Positions 39,157-47,467 of a stretch of DNA of 64,000 nucleotides are shown one piece after another; positions within the stretch are counted from its first letter, which is position 1, and every line of letters starts with the position of its first letter. Location of the stretch: NCBI RefSeq assembly GCF_014290175.1, contig NZ_JACOOR010000007.1:165810-229809 (forward strand). The letters run 5' to 3'. Source of the DNA: Anaerosacchariphilus hominis. GTDB taxonomy: Bacteria > Bacillota > Clostridia > Lachnospirales > Lachnospiraceae. The position numbers and the translations under genes were made by a program. The notes below the pieces were generated by a model, which had not been told where the DNA came from, searched no databases, and saw nothing but the letters and a program-made list of their open reading frames with translations.

Positions 39157-39546
39157 ATGAATATGATGTTTGATTTATTTGATTTGATTTTTCCAGTTAT
39201 GTTTTTACTGATATTTGGGATGATCCTATTTACCTTTATAAGTGGAATAAGAACTTGGAATAAAAATAATAATTCTCCCCGTTTAACGGTGGAAGCCAGG
39301 GTGGCTGCCAAGCGACAGAATACGACACATCACAACGAGCCGGTTGGAGGAGACACTTCAGGAACTCACGGGTATCATACTACCACCAGCACCTCTTATT
39401 ATGTTACTTTTGAGGTGGAAAGCGGTGATCGGATGGAATTTTCTGTATATGGAAAAGAGTATGGAATGCTGGCAGAAGGAGACGAAGGAAAGCTGACATT
39501 CCAGGGAAGTCGTTATCTGGGATTCGAGAGGGCTATTGAAAAATAG
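39157..39546 (+). CDS. DUF2500-family protein (cargo of element 3)
   Basis: 129 residues. One N-terminal membrane helix (about residues 6-28, FDLIFPVMFLLIFGMILFTF), then a soluble domain with SPRLTVEARVAAKRQNTTHH, YYVTFEVESGDRMEFSVYGK and LTFQGSRYLGFER, the DUF2500 pattern. Probably membrane-anchored with the domain outside or at the membrane face. It starts at ATG 39157 behind AGAAGGAGAG. A second DUF2500 gene is at 61508. Role unknown. Confidence 0.8.
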   Translation: MNMMFDLFDLIFPVMFLLIFGMILFTFISGIRTWNKNNNSPRLTVEARVAAKRQNTTHHNEPVGGDTSGTHGYHTTTSTSYYVTFEVESGDRMEFSVYGKEYGMLAEGDEGKLTFQGSRYLGFERAIEK

Positions 39547-39552
39547 AAGTAG

Positions 39553-39565
39553 AATTTCAAGTTTG
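39553..39565 (+). repeat. Cargo boundary motif after DUF2500
   Basis: AATTTCAAGTTTG, 7 bases after the stop codon; a variant of the AACTTCCAGTTTG end motif. Confidence 0.55.
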
Positions 39566-39607
39566 TAGAATTAAGAAAATTGGTAGTTGACAAGGAGTTT
39601 TGATAGC

Positions 39608-40132
39608 GTGAAAAAAATATTTCTTAAAATTGTGATAGGGGTTGTTCTTGTTTGTATTTTATTTGTTTGTTTTCTTTATACGAACAATGAGATCGGCGTG
39701 ACTTCATCTAAGCTGGAGGCAGATATTCGTTCGTCGCAGAAGATTAAGGATGATTGGACGGTCGATGGAAGCGTTTCCAGCACGATGGCTGCATATATTT
39801 CTTACCCTCAGGATTTGAGTGACCATTCTTTTTCCGTCTATGTCAACCGCCCTGGTCTTTCCTTTGGATACTTTTTCCGTGGGGGTGGAAACCTTTCGGG
39901 GGTTCAAAGAGGAATTGCCGAGTACACCGTAGAAGGATATAATGAGCGAGCATTTATTTCTATGAATCAGCAACAGGTAACACAGCTTGAAATAGATGAC
40001 GGCAACACAATTCAAGTGCTTGACATTGACAGCAATAAACCTTTTGCGATTGTTTTGCCTATAAATGCGGGAACCATTACATTCTATGATGTGAATGGCA
40101 ATACTGTGGAATACTGGAACAATTCTCTTTGA
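39608..40132 (+). CDS. Membrane-anchored protein of unknown function
   Basis: 174 residues, not recognised. A single hydrophobic segment at residues 5-24 (ILKIVIGVVLVCILFVCFLY type) is an uncleaved anchor. The remainder is a Ser/Asn-rich, beta-type extracellular domain (SFSVYVNRPGLSFGYFFRGG). GTG at 39608 is chosen because AAGGAG lies 11 bases upstream. The stop is followed at once by the boundary motif AACTTCCAGTTTG (40134-40146). Then element 4 begins. Confidence 0.6.
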   Translation: MKKIFLKIVIGVVLVCILFVCFLYTNNEIGVTSSKLEADIRSSQKIKDDWTVDGSVSSTMAAYISYPQDLSDHSFSVYVNRPGLSFGYFFRGGGNLSGVQRGIAEYTVEGYNERAFISMNQQQVTQLEIDDGNTIQVLDIDSNKPFAIVLPINAGTITFYDVNGNTVEYWNNSL

Positions 40133-40133
40133 C

Positions 40134-40146
40134 AACTTCCAGTTTG
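40134..40146 (+). repeat. Cargo boundary motif, downstream of 39608 gene
   Basis: AACTTCCAGTTTG, identical to the copy at 36773. Confidence 0.6.
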
Positions 40147-40225
40147 CCGAAATATCTTTCTAACTTTCCCTATTTTACAGGCTTTTCAGCCTGTGCATTA
40201 GTGAAATGATATGTATTTTCCCTTA

Positions 40226-40265
40226 TTTTTGCCCTTATGAGATAATCGTAAGGGAAATAAGGGAA
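40226..40265. repeat. Left end (attachment-like site) of element 4
   Basis: CCCTTATTTTTGCCCTTAT faces the inverted TAAGGGAAATAAGGGAAAG, forming a nested inverted repeat of the kind found in tyrosine recombinase core sites. It lies 9 bases after the integrase stop codon. Related sequences are at 51777 and 59021. Confidence 0.55.
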
Positions 40266-40273
40266 AGTTTTAT

Positions 40274-41569
40274 TTAGTCATTGCCTGCCACTTTATCAAG
40301 TAACCTTGCAGATTCCCGCTTGGCTTTTCTTGTAGAGTGTGCATAGACATTCATGGTGGTACTGACATCTGAGTGCCCTAACAGTTCCTGCACATCCTTT
40401 GGTGCTGCTCCATTTGCCAGAAGGTTGCTTGTGTAGGTGTGTCGCAGCTGGTGAAAATGAAATCCTTCAAATCCATCCAGTTTCTGAGCAATCTTCCTGC
40501 AAACAATTCCTAACGTGCTTGGCAGTTCCAGACTTCCATCCGGTCTTAAGCAGACAAAGGATATTTCCTTATAATCCTCTGGAACATTCTCTGTTCCGTC
40601 CAGATGATAGAACTCATAGTAAACTCTGTTTTTGTCTTTTACTTCTCTGTAGTAGTTTTTGTGGTAAAGTTCTCCGTACTGCATTCGGTTTTTAAGCTGT
40701 TCCTTTCGGGCATTGCGAAGAATCTCTGCCAGCGTATCTCCAAAATCAACAATCCTTACCTTTTTTCGTTTGGTTGGTCCGATGATATTCTTGTGCCTTG
40801 AACCATCATATCGGATACTGCGTCTGATTGTAAGGCACTGTTCTTCAAGATTTACATCCTGCCATGCCAGACCACAGGCTTCACCGATACGAAGTCCTGC
40901 ATAATAAGCTATCTGGATTGGAAGTATTGCCGGTGGATTGTAATCCTGTAGAAATTCAATCAGTCTTTCATAATCCTCTCGTGGAATTGGCTGTATATCG
41001 CCATCCATGTCATCATCGGAAAACAGGTTAACCTCATCCGTCTGGTATTTCAGCTTAATATACTGCATCGGATTGAAAGTGATATATTGCTTTGGTGATA
41101 CTGCAAATCGGAATGACTGCTGTAATACTGCCGAGAAAGAACGAATGTAATCTTTGCTATAACCTTTTCTTTCTGAACCATCTGGATAAGTGCCACCAAA
41201 GGAAAGCAGATTGAAGAAGGCTTGTAAATGCTCAGATGTTACATTTTTCAACTTTCTCTCTGAAATTGGATGCTTCTTGATGTGGGTAATAGCACCGAGG
41301 TAATTCTGGACTGTCCCATTACTGAGAGTACCGGTCTTTAATTCTTCCTCTGCCCATATATCAAGTAATTCTCCAACTGTAATATTTTCCGACTTTGCAA
41401 TGAATTTCTTGCTTTCGTAATCGTCCATTGCCTGACGGAGCAGTTTTTCCGTTTCACTTTTGCTTTCTGTTCCAGCGTATTCTTTCTGAACCAGATTTCC
41501 GCTTGCATCTTCTACATAGAAGCGGTAGTACCATTTCTTTCCTTTTTTTCTTACAGATCCTTTTGCCAT
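40274..41569 (-). CDS. Tyrosine integrase of element 4
   Basis: 431 residues of the Tn916-like integrase class. An N-terminal AP2-like arm-binding domain (RKKGKKWYYRFYVEDASGN) is followed by the core-binding domain and the catalytic domain, with Arg in YYAGLRIGEACGL, HxxR in FHQLRHTYTSNLL, His in LLGHSDVSTT and Tyr in MNVYAHST. ATG at 41569 follows AAAGGAGA; the upstream in-frame ATG lacks a ribosome-binding site. It is only distantly related to the tuf integrases, so it uses a different site. Confidence 0.92.
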   Translation of the reverse strand: MAKGSVRKKGKKWYYRFYVEDASGNLVQKEYAGTESKSETEKLLRQAMDDYESKKFIAKSENITVGELLDIWAEEELKTGTLSNGTVQNYLGAITHIKKHPISERKLKNVTSEHLQAFFNLLSFGGTYPDGSERKGYSKDYIRSFSAVLQQSFRFAVSPKQYITFNPMQYIKLKYQTDEVNLFSDDDMDGDIQPIPREDYERLIEFLQDYNPPAILPIQIAYYAGLRIGEACGLAWQDVNLEEQCLTIRRSIRYDGSRHKNIIGPTKRKKVRIVDFGDTLAEILRNARKEQLKNRMQYGELYHKNYYREVKDKNRVYYEFYHLDGTENVPEDYKEISFVCLRPDGSLELPSTLGIVCRKIAQKLDGFEGFHFHQLRHTYTSNLLANGAAPKDVQELLGHSDVSTTMNVYAHSTRKAKRESARLLDKVAGND

Positions 41570-41729
41570 AATCGTGTGTCTCCTTTCGATATCAGACAAT
41601 CGGAACTGATGAAATGCTTCTTGCGTGTAGGCATCTTATGGACAAGTCCATAAGCCAATTCGCCGCTCGTCAAATCTGTAAACAGCCTGACTCGCTCGTG
41701 CTCATTGTATCATAACTCCGGTTGTCGTT
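41570..41729. other. Integrase-repressor spacer of element 4
   Basis: 160 bases with no gene. GGACAAGTCCATAAG near 41638-41653 and CTCGT repeats are visible, but no clear promoter could be fixed. Confidence 0.3.
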
Positions 41730-42359
41730 CTATACCGAATCGGAATCCTCATACGAAACTTCTGATAAAAGATTTTCAAGCCTTTGTTCTGCCATTTCCG
41801 GTTTCTTGGAATAGAGCCTTACAATATCTGCCATGTCATTAAAAGCATTAACAGTATGGGTGATCTCCCGGAGAAACATAATCTCGTTATATTCATCATT
41901 CGATTCAAACCCCATTACCTTTGCAATATCCGATTCATTCGTGCTGCCCTTGTAATTCTTGCAGGCAAACTGGAATGATTCCAGAAACAGGTTATATTGC
42001 TTTAACATTAACAGCAGTAAATCTTTTGAAAAAGCATCTTCCTTTTTATTAAGGTCGAAAGGTAACTGTTTGAGAATATCGCCCATTGCATCACGAATCT
42101 GTAATTCTTTCTTATCCGTAATATCGGTTTCGTATTCATCGGTTTCCCCCTTGAGCCATTCAATAGATACATGAAGTGCTTCCGAAAGACCTTCCAGCAC
42201 CATCTTTTTGGTATTGTCAATCGAACCATTCTCATAACGCAGGATTGTGGAAGCGGTAACTCCCATCTTCTCTGCAACATAAGGCTGTGTCAGATTTAAT
42301 TCCAGACGACGCTGTTTTGCCCTGCTGCCTATCAGCTTGCGTAGTTCTTTATCTTTCAT
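41730..42359 (-). CDS. XRE-family repressor of element 4
   Basis: 209 residues. Helix-turn-helix in residues 8-65 (KQRRLELNLTQPYVAEKMGV, then STILRYENGSIDNTKK) with a long acidic C-terminal region. Divergent from xis across a control region with TTGCATAATGCAA palindromes. AGGAGGC precedes the ATG at 42359. Likely controls excision and mobilisation genes. Confidence 0.8.
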   Translation of the reverse strand: MKDKELRKLIGSRAKQRRLELNLTQPYVAEKMGVTASTILRYENGSIDNTKKMVLEGLSEALHVSIEWLKGETDEYETDITDKKELQIRDAMGDILKQLPFDLNKKEDAFSKDLLLLMLKQYNLFLESFQFACKNYKGSTNESDIAKVMGFESNDEYNEIMFLREITHTVNAFNDMADIVRLYSKKPEMAEQRLENLLSEVSYEDSDSV

Positions 42360-42413
42360 GCTGATTGCCTCCTTTTTCGGTATGTATGAATTATAGCATG
42401 TACCTTACATAAT

Positions 42414-42518
42414 TGCAATATGCAATTTAATGATTACTTTTAAAATTTCATAACGCTTGACAACGCAATATAAAACCGCTATACTAACAGCACAACAAAA
42501 ATTGCATAATGCAATTTA
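42414..42518. promoter_or_regulatory. Divergent control region of element 4
   Basis: TTGACA (42457-42462) and TATACT (42480-42485), 17 bp apart, drive xis. The palindromes ATTGCAATATGCAAT (42412-42426) and AATTGCATAATGCAATTT (42499-42516) flank the promoter and are probable repressor operators. Confidence 0.65.
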
Positions 42519-42533
42519 ACAGGAGGTGACAAG

Positions 42534-42764
42534 ATGACGGAAAGAAAGATTGCATTATCCATCGAGGAAGCAGCCGACTATACAGGAATTGGAAGAAACA
42601 CTTTGAGAAAGCTGGTTGAATGGAAGAAGCTTCCGGTATTAAAAGTCGGAAGAAAAGTCCTTATTAAAACTGACATTCTGGAAAAGTTCATGGAAGCCAA
42701 CGAGGGGCGAGATCTGAGGGATAAAGGAAATGTAAAAGCTGTCACAAGAAATGTGGCAACTTAA
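42534..42764 (+). CDS. Excisionase (Xis-like helix-turn-helix protein)
   Basis: 76 residues. IALSIEEAADYTGIGRNTLR and VLKVGRKVLIKTDILEKFME are the winged-helix excisionase pattern of Tn916-type elements. ACAGGAGGTGA precedes the ATG. Expected to bind near the element ends and favour excision. Confidence 0.85.
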   Translation: MTERKIALSIEEAADYTGIGRNTLRKLVEWKKLPVLKVGRKVLIKTDILEKFMEANEGRDLRDKGNVKAVTRNVAT

Positions 42765-42908
42765 AAAGGCGGCTTCCTACGAAACCGCCAAAGGTTCTAT
42801 CAGACCGAAGCCATGATATACCTACACGCAAGAGGATTATACCATGTGCTTCTCCTGATATGCAACCGGGAACTGTTGTTTACCGGAAAAAGAAAGGATG
42901 AAGACGAT

Positions 42909-43223
42909 ATGGCGAAATCAACAAAGACTTATGAAGAAAGAATACGTGCATTAGAGAAAAAGGAACAGGAAAGCATTGAAGCTACAAAAAAGCTCATAGC
43001 ACAGCGGAAGGAACTGGAAAAGAGAAAGAAAGTGGAAGAAAGTAAAAAACGAACCCACAGGCTCTGTCAGATTGGAGGAGCGGTGGAATCAGTTCTTGGC
43101 TGTCCGATTGAGGAGGAAGATTTACCAAAGTTGATAGGCTTCTTAAAAAGGCAGGAAACAAACGGGAAGTTTTTCTCAAAAGCGATGCAGAAAGAATTAG
43201 TTACAGACATGGAGGAAGTGTAA
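42909..43223 (+). CDS. DUF3847-family mobilisation-associated protein
   Basis: 104 residues. The N-terminal half is a charged coiled coil (KTYEERIRALEKKEQESIEA). The C-terminal half holds RTHRLCQIGGAVESVLGCPI and LIGFLKRQETNGKFFSKAMQ, the pattern of DUF3847 proteins next to MobA/L relaxases. ATG 42909 follows AAAGGATGAAGA. Probably a relaxosome accessory protein or regulator. Confidence 0.7.
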   Translation: MAKSTKTYEERIRALEKKEQESIEATKKLIAQRKELEKRKKVEESKKRTHRLCQIGGAVESVLGCPIEEEDLPKLIGFLKRQETNGKFFSKAMQKELVTDMEEV

Positions 43224-43503
43224 TGGCGGAGGGAGTGGGTTTTCCATTCCCTTCATTGCCTTTGAATGAAGGGCGCACTTATGGACAACCAGAGGTCGTC
43301 CTTATAAGTTTGCCACAAGTGGCAACCGGTCTGCGCTTACGCTTGCCGGGCTCGTTCCGTCGGCGGGGCTTTCAGCCAGACCTGCTCATGCCGCAGGGGA
43401 CACTCTTGCGCAGAGGGCGTTCCGACAGCTTCACTCCTGCCAAACCAGAAGAAGATGCTGTCGGAAATCAATGCCGGATACGGCAGAAAGGGGGAATCAT
43501 AAC
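43224..43503. other. Origin of transfer with canonical MOBQ nic sequence (element 4)
   Basis: AAGGGCGCACTTAT at 43269-43282 is the reverse complement of ATAAGTGCGCCCTT, matching the nic region known from pGO1/pSK41/pIP501-type (MOBQ) oriTs. Nearby inverted repeats are GGACAAC/GTCGTCC (43283-43301) and TTGCCACAAGTGGCAA (43310-43325). The relaxase follows. The nick would be on the minus strand. Confidence 0.75.
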
Positions 43504-45226
43504 ATGGCGATATTTCATTTTACAGTAAAGATTGTCGGACGCAGTAAAGGAAAATCTGTCATATCCGCATCTGCATATCTTAACGGAGATGTGATGAAGA
43601 ATGAGGAAACAGGCAGGATCAGCTACTATACTTCCAAAAAGGAAGTCGTCTACACCAGTCTGATGATGTGCGAAAATGCACCTCCTGAATGGCTGCATGT
43701 ACCGGAAGAAAATATAAAAAGGTTTCAACTGTCTATCCGTTATAAAAGAGCGGATGATAAAGATGCCGCACTGGAAAAGTTTAAAATCACATTTCAGAAA
43801 CAGCGGCTATGGAATGAGGTATTGAAGATAGAAAAAAATGCAGATGCACAGCTTGGACGCTCATTTGAATTTTCCCTGCCGAAAGAATGGAGCAGACAGG
43901 AACAGATTGATTATACAACGGAATATATTCAAAAGACTTTCGTGGATAAGGGAATGTGTGCCGACTGGAGCATACACGATAAGAATGATGGAAACCCGCA
44001 TGTGCATTTACTTGTAACCATGCGACCGTTCAATCCAGACCATTCATGGGGCAGCAAAGAAGTTAAGGAATGGGATTTTGTCAGAGATACTGACGGAAAT
44101 ATCGTAGTTGATGAATCCCACCCGGACTGGTGGCAGGATAAGAAAAATCCTGACCGGCATGGAATCCGTATTCCGGTACTTGATGAAAACGGAGTACAGA
44201 AAGTCGGGGCAAGAAACCGAAAACAATGGAAACGGGTTCTGACCGATGCTACCGGCTGGAATAATCCAAAGAATTGTGAGTTATGGCGAAGCGAATGGGC
44301 TAGGATGTGTAACCGGCATTTATCCATAGACAATCAGATTGACCACCGCTCTTATGAAAGACAGGGCAAATTAAAAGTCCCTACGATTCATGAGGGTGCG
44401 GATGCAAGAAAGATTGAGGAAAAATATCTCACCGGACAGATAAGGAAAGGTTCATGGAAGGTTGAGGAAAACCAGATGATTAAAAAAACAAAATGCACTG
44501 CTGCAAAAGGTAATTGCAACCTTTGGTAAGGTATCCGGTGCATTGTCTATGTGGAGGGAGTGTTTGAATGACATTAGAAGAAAGCAAAGAAGTAATTCCC
44601 ATGATGGAAGCAATGATTACACAGATAGAGGGACAACAGAATATCATGGCAGAGATGCTTCAGGAGATACAGGAAAAGGACGAGAAGCTGATGTGCTTTC
44701 AGGAGCAGGAAGAACGATTGCAGCAATTAGAGAAAGAATTATCAGAGCTGCTTCAAATCTTGCCGGATACAGAAGAACTGCTGATGCTTCTGGAAGAAAA
44801 GGCAGACCAGATACAGCGACTTACAGACGAGAATCAGCAATGGCAGGAATTAGCACAGAAATTAAACAGCGAGAACCGGCTATTGCAGAAACAGAACAGC
44901 GAATTGCTGACATTGAACAGCAGATAGAGAAAGCGAGGGATATAGATGATAGAATACGAAAACTCAAAGAGCAACGATCAACTGGAAGAATTGCTACTGC
45001 TGACGGAGCAGATGCAGGAAGAACTCGACCAGAAAGACCGGACTATCGAGGAACTGAAAGTGCAGCTCGACGAATCGCTGACCTTGAACGAGAGGTTAAA
45101 CAGCGAGAACAGAGCAGGGAACATTCAAGCCTTAAAGAACGACTTGAGGAAAACAAAAGAATTATTGCAGAGCGAGAAAAAGAAAACGCACACCGCCCAA
45201 GCCATGATAGAGGAATGTCGAGATAA
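43504..45226 (+). pseudogene. MobA/MobL relaxase, interrupted by a frameshift
   Basis: The first 341 residues form the relaxase domain: AIFHFTVKIVGRSKGKSVIS at the start and the metal-binding HDKNDGNPHVHLLVTMRPF near residue 160. The frame closes at 44529. Removing one A from the run of seven (44482-44488) continues it into a frame ending at 45226 with NALLQKVIATFGKVSGALSM, then a charged tail ending in HRPSHDRGMSR. So one base appears inserted (or is a sequencing error). The catalytic domain is intact and the truncated protein may still nick oriT. Confidence 0.75.
44568..44927 (+). CDS. Coiled-coil protein overlapping the relaxase tail
   Basis: 119 residues, almost entirely coiled coil (IPMMEAMITQIEGQQNIMAE, then LTDENQQWQELAQKLNSENR). 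GGAGGGAG lies 8 bases before the ATG at 44568, a good initiation site. It lies wholly within the extended relaxase frame but in a different reading frame. Codons look natural in this frame. Function unknown; possibly a regulator of the relaxase. Confidence 0.6.
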   Translation: MTLEESKEVIPMMEAMITQIEGQQNIMAEMLQEIQEKDEKLMCFQEQEERLQQLEKELSELLQILPDTEELLMLLEEKADQIQRLTDENQQWQELAQKLNSENRLLQKQNSELLTLNSR

Positions 45227-45914
45227 GCAGAGACAGGCAGAACATGAACGGGATTATGCACTCTCCCATCAGAAAAAAGTAGAGATACCGGTTGAAAAGC
45301 CGGTGCTCTATCAAAAGTGCGGGAATTGTAAACAGACAGCTTATCTGAAAGCTAAGGAAAGGTATGATACACAGAGAGAAAAACTGGCAGGCAGATATAA
45401 AGCAAAAACAGCTATATATGAAGCATTGATGTTTCTGCTGATATGGTATTCCGTATCAACTACTCTTTTTCAGATGATACGGTCAAAAATATTTATTTCT
45501 GATTGCGTGGTATTCTTTGATACAATCGCCACTTTTATACAGAACATTGCAGGATTGACTATACTGGCAGGGAAGAATGTGGCACAAGTTAGCAATGGAA
45601 TATCCAATCCTGTCGTTGCCGGAATTATATACTGGATGATAAGAATACTGATTTCCGGTGGATGTCTGGTGGGTGTGGGAATACTTTTGGCATTCATCGA
45701 AATAAAGATTGTAGGTCTATATAAGAAATACTGTTGGGACAGTATTACCATAATGGTAATACTTATAAGCATGGCAACAGCTATCTACTTTGGGAAGTGG
45801 ATAAAGACAACATTGCCAATCAATCTGCTATTTCTTTTATTATTCGTGCAACTGGTATATGTTGGAATCAGGTGGTATGTAAGGGGATGGCGAGAAACAA
45901 GGGGATATCATTAA
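44946..45914 (+). CDS. DUF6040-like membrane protein
   Basis: 322 residues. Residues 1-130 are coiled coil (LLLTEQMQEELDQKDRTIEE). A Cys pair CGNCKQTAY follows near residue 137, then at least four hydrophobic segments (about 165-185, 200-220, 225-252, 265-310). The first 280 bases overlap the extended relaxase frame in another phase. Resembles DUF6040 proteins found beside relaxases in Lachnospiraceae. It may tether mobilisation proteins to the membrane (inference). Confidence 0.65.
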   Translation: MIEYENSKSNDQLEELLLLTEQMQEELDQKDRTIEELKVQLDESLTLNERLNSENRAGNIQALKNDLRKTKELLQSEKKKTHTAQAMIEECRDKQRQAEHERDYALSHQKKVEIPVEKPVLYQKCGNCKQTAYLKAKERYDTQREKLAGRYKAKTAIYEALMFLLIWYSVSTTLFQMIRSKIFISDCVVFFDTIATFIQNIAGLTILAGKNVAQVSNGISNPVVAGIIYWMIRILISGGCLVGVGILLAFIEIKIVGLYKKYCWDSITIMVILISMATAIYFGKWIKTTLPINLLFLLLFVQLVYVGIRWYVRGWRETRGYH

Positions 45915-45958
45915 AACAAAAATACCGATATTTTATTGGTACTATATGTCTTTATTTT

Positions 45959-45988
45959 CGTGCTAATATATATTATCATATTAGCACG
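45959..45988. promoter_or_regulatory. Perfect 11-bp inverted repeat before the ABC transporter gene
   Basis: CGTGCTAATAT (45959-45969) and ATATTAGCACG (45978-45988) with an 8-bp gap, ending at the GAGGAG ribosome-binding site. A likely operator for a transporter regulator no longer present in the window. Confidence 0.55.
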
Positions 45989-46000
45989 AGGAGTGTAAGC

Positions 46001-46073
46001 ATGGAACTGGAAATAGAGCATTTAAGCAAGCAGTTCAAAGACAAAACAGCAGTAAATGATATCAATCTGCAAA
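46001..46073 (+). pseudogene. ABC transporter ATP-binding protein, 5' fragment
   Basis: Starts at ATG 46001 behind GAGGAG and reads MELEIEHLSKQFKDKTAVND, the normal beginning of an ABC ATPase, then diverges after about 24 residues where the Walker A region should follow. The rest is replaced by the MATE/nitroreductase segment. The matching permease remnant starts at 50071. Confidence 0.75.
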
Positions 46074-46087
46074 GGCGGGCGGGGCTG

Positions 46088-47467
46088 TCAACGGCGGCGC
46101 GTATGGCGCCGTTCATCTTGACCGTTGACTGGCTCGGCTGGCTTTGCTATTGCCTTGTAGTAAATACAAATAGAAATGATTGCTGTAATCACTTCCGTGA
46201 CCCAAAACGCATTCCAGACGCCAACGGCCCCGAAAAACCTGCTGAGTAAAAACGCGGCCGGGATGATGACTACTACATACCGGCAAAGGGAAATCAGTAA
46301 TGAAGGAGTGCCTTTTCCAAGTCCCTCCAATGCGCCGGAAGATGTAACGGAAACCGCAGAAACGATAAACCCAGCACCGATGATACGCAGAGCCGTTTCC
46401 CCGGCTTGAATCGTCGCTTCTGTGTGGGTAAACAGCCCCATAAGCTGGCCGGGGATCAGAAGGCATATCACTGTTCCAAGTACCATAATGATACCGCTCA
46501 TGCACAAGACAATCTTATAAATCTGACTGACCCTTTTGTTCTCGCCCGCGCCGTAGTTATAGCCGATCAGGGGGCGCATCCCCTGCACAATGCCATTCGC
46601 CGGCAGATAGATGAAAGTCTGTAATTTGTAATAGATTCCCAAAACCAAAATATACACTTCGGAAAATGCTACTAAAATAGCATTGAGCGCCGAAATCAAA
46701 AGAGACGGAAGTGCAAGATTCAAGGTGGCAGGAATGCCGATTGAATATAGCTTCAATACCATTCCTTTGCCGGGCAGAATGTACTGCCTGCGAATATGTA
46801 CGCGGATTGGCCGCACAAAATAAACGACCAGATAAATTGCCAGCGTCAGAGTTTGCCCGATACCGGTTGCCAGCGCAGCGCCTTCGATTCCCATTGCCGG
46901 GAATAAGCCATAGCCAAAAATCAGAACGGGGTCTAAGACAATGTTTGTGATGCACCCGCACATCAGGCTTATCATGGTTGTTTTCATGTTTCCTACTGCC
47001 TGGAATATTTTCTCGAATGTTACACCAACAATGATAATCAATGTAAAAGCGAACGCAACAACAGAATAGCGGACGCCAAGTTCAATCACTGTCTCGGATG
47101 AAGTGAACATTCCTAAAAAAGCCGGCATCATTGCGATACAGCAGACTGTCATGACAACGCCATGAATCACGGCAAGCACAAGTCCCTGCGTTGCAGCCTG
47201 ATCCGCTTTCCTGTTATCTCTAGCGCCCAGATAGAAGGCGATGACTGCGTTGATTCCAACGCCAAATCCAATTCCGACAGCATTGATGAAATTTTGAACC
47301 GGGTAAACCAGTGATAACGCCGTCATAGCTTCCTCGCTAATCTGTGCGACGAAAAAGCTGTCGATAATGTTGTATAGAGAATTAACCAGCATGGATAAAA
47401 CCATAGGCAGGGTCATGGATAAAATCAGCGGTAATACCGGTTTTTCTTTCATAAAAGTTTCATTCAT
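46088..47467 (-). CDS. MATE-family efflux transporter (MATE 1)
   Basis: 459 residues with about 12 hydrophobic segments. The N-terminus PLILSMTLPMVLSMLVNSLY and NIIDSFFVAQISEEAMTALS is the MATE pattern of the MepA/DinF type. These export cationic drugs or metabolites using Na+ or H+ gradients. ATG at 47467 overlaps the GNAT gene end. It is the last gene of the leftward nitroreductase operon. Substrate unknown. Confidence 0.88.
   Translation of the reverse strand: MNETFMKEKPVLPLILSMTLPMVLSMLVNSLYNIIDSFFVAQISEEAMTALSLVYPVQNFINAVGIGFGVGINAVIAFYLGARDNRKADQAATQGLVLAVIHGVVMTVCCIAMMPAFLGMFTSSETVIELGVRYSVVAFAFTLIIIVGVTFEKIFQAVGNMKTTMISLMCGCITNIVLDPVLIFGYGLFPAMGIEGAALATGIGQTLTLAIYLVVYFVRPIRVHIRRQYILPGKGMVLKLYSIGIPATLNLALPSLLISALNAILVAFSEVYILVLGIYYKLQTFIYLPANGIVQGMRPLIGYNYGAGENKRVSQIYKIVLCMSGIIMVLGTVICLLIPGQLMGLFTHTEATIQAGETALRIIGAGFIVSAVSVTSSGALEGLGKGTPSLLISLCRYVVVIIPAAFLLSRFFGAVGVWNAFWVTEVITAIISICIYYKAIAKPAEPVNGQDERRHTRRR

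Larger units (their letters stand above)
37202..40200 (+). mobile_element. Element 3: decayed tuf-type element
   Basis: Remnant with tuf-type terminator, arm sites, repressor fragment, xis joined by deletion to the relaxase tail, the small XRE and conserved ORF, then cargo (DUF2500 and an anchored protein). No integrase remains and the right attachment copy is missing. A matching arm pair at 57744 suggests that its original right end now lies beyond element 4. Confidence 0.65.

Noticed and set aside
43223..43528. 101-residue frame overlapping the oriT of element 4
   Set aside because: The translation is low-complexity (Pro/Leu/Arg-rich) over a region of inverted repeats; the nic sequence explains the conservation better.
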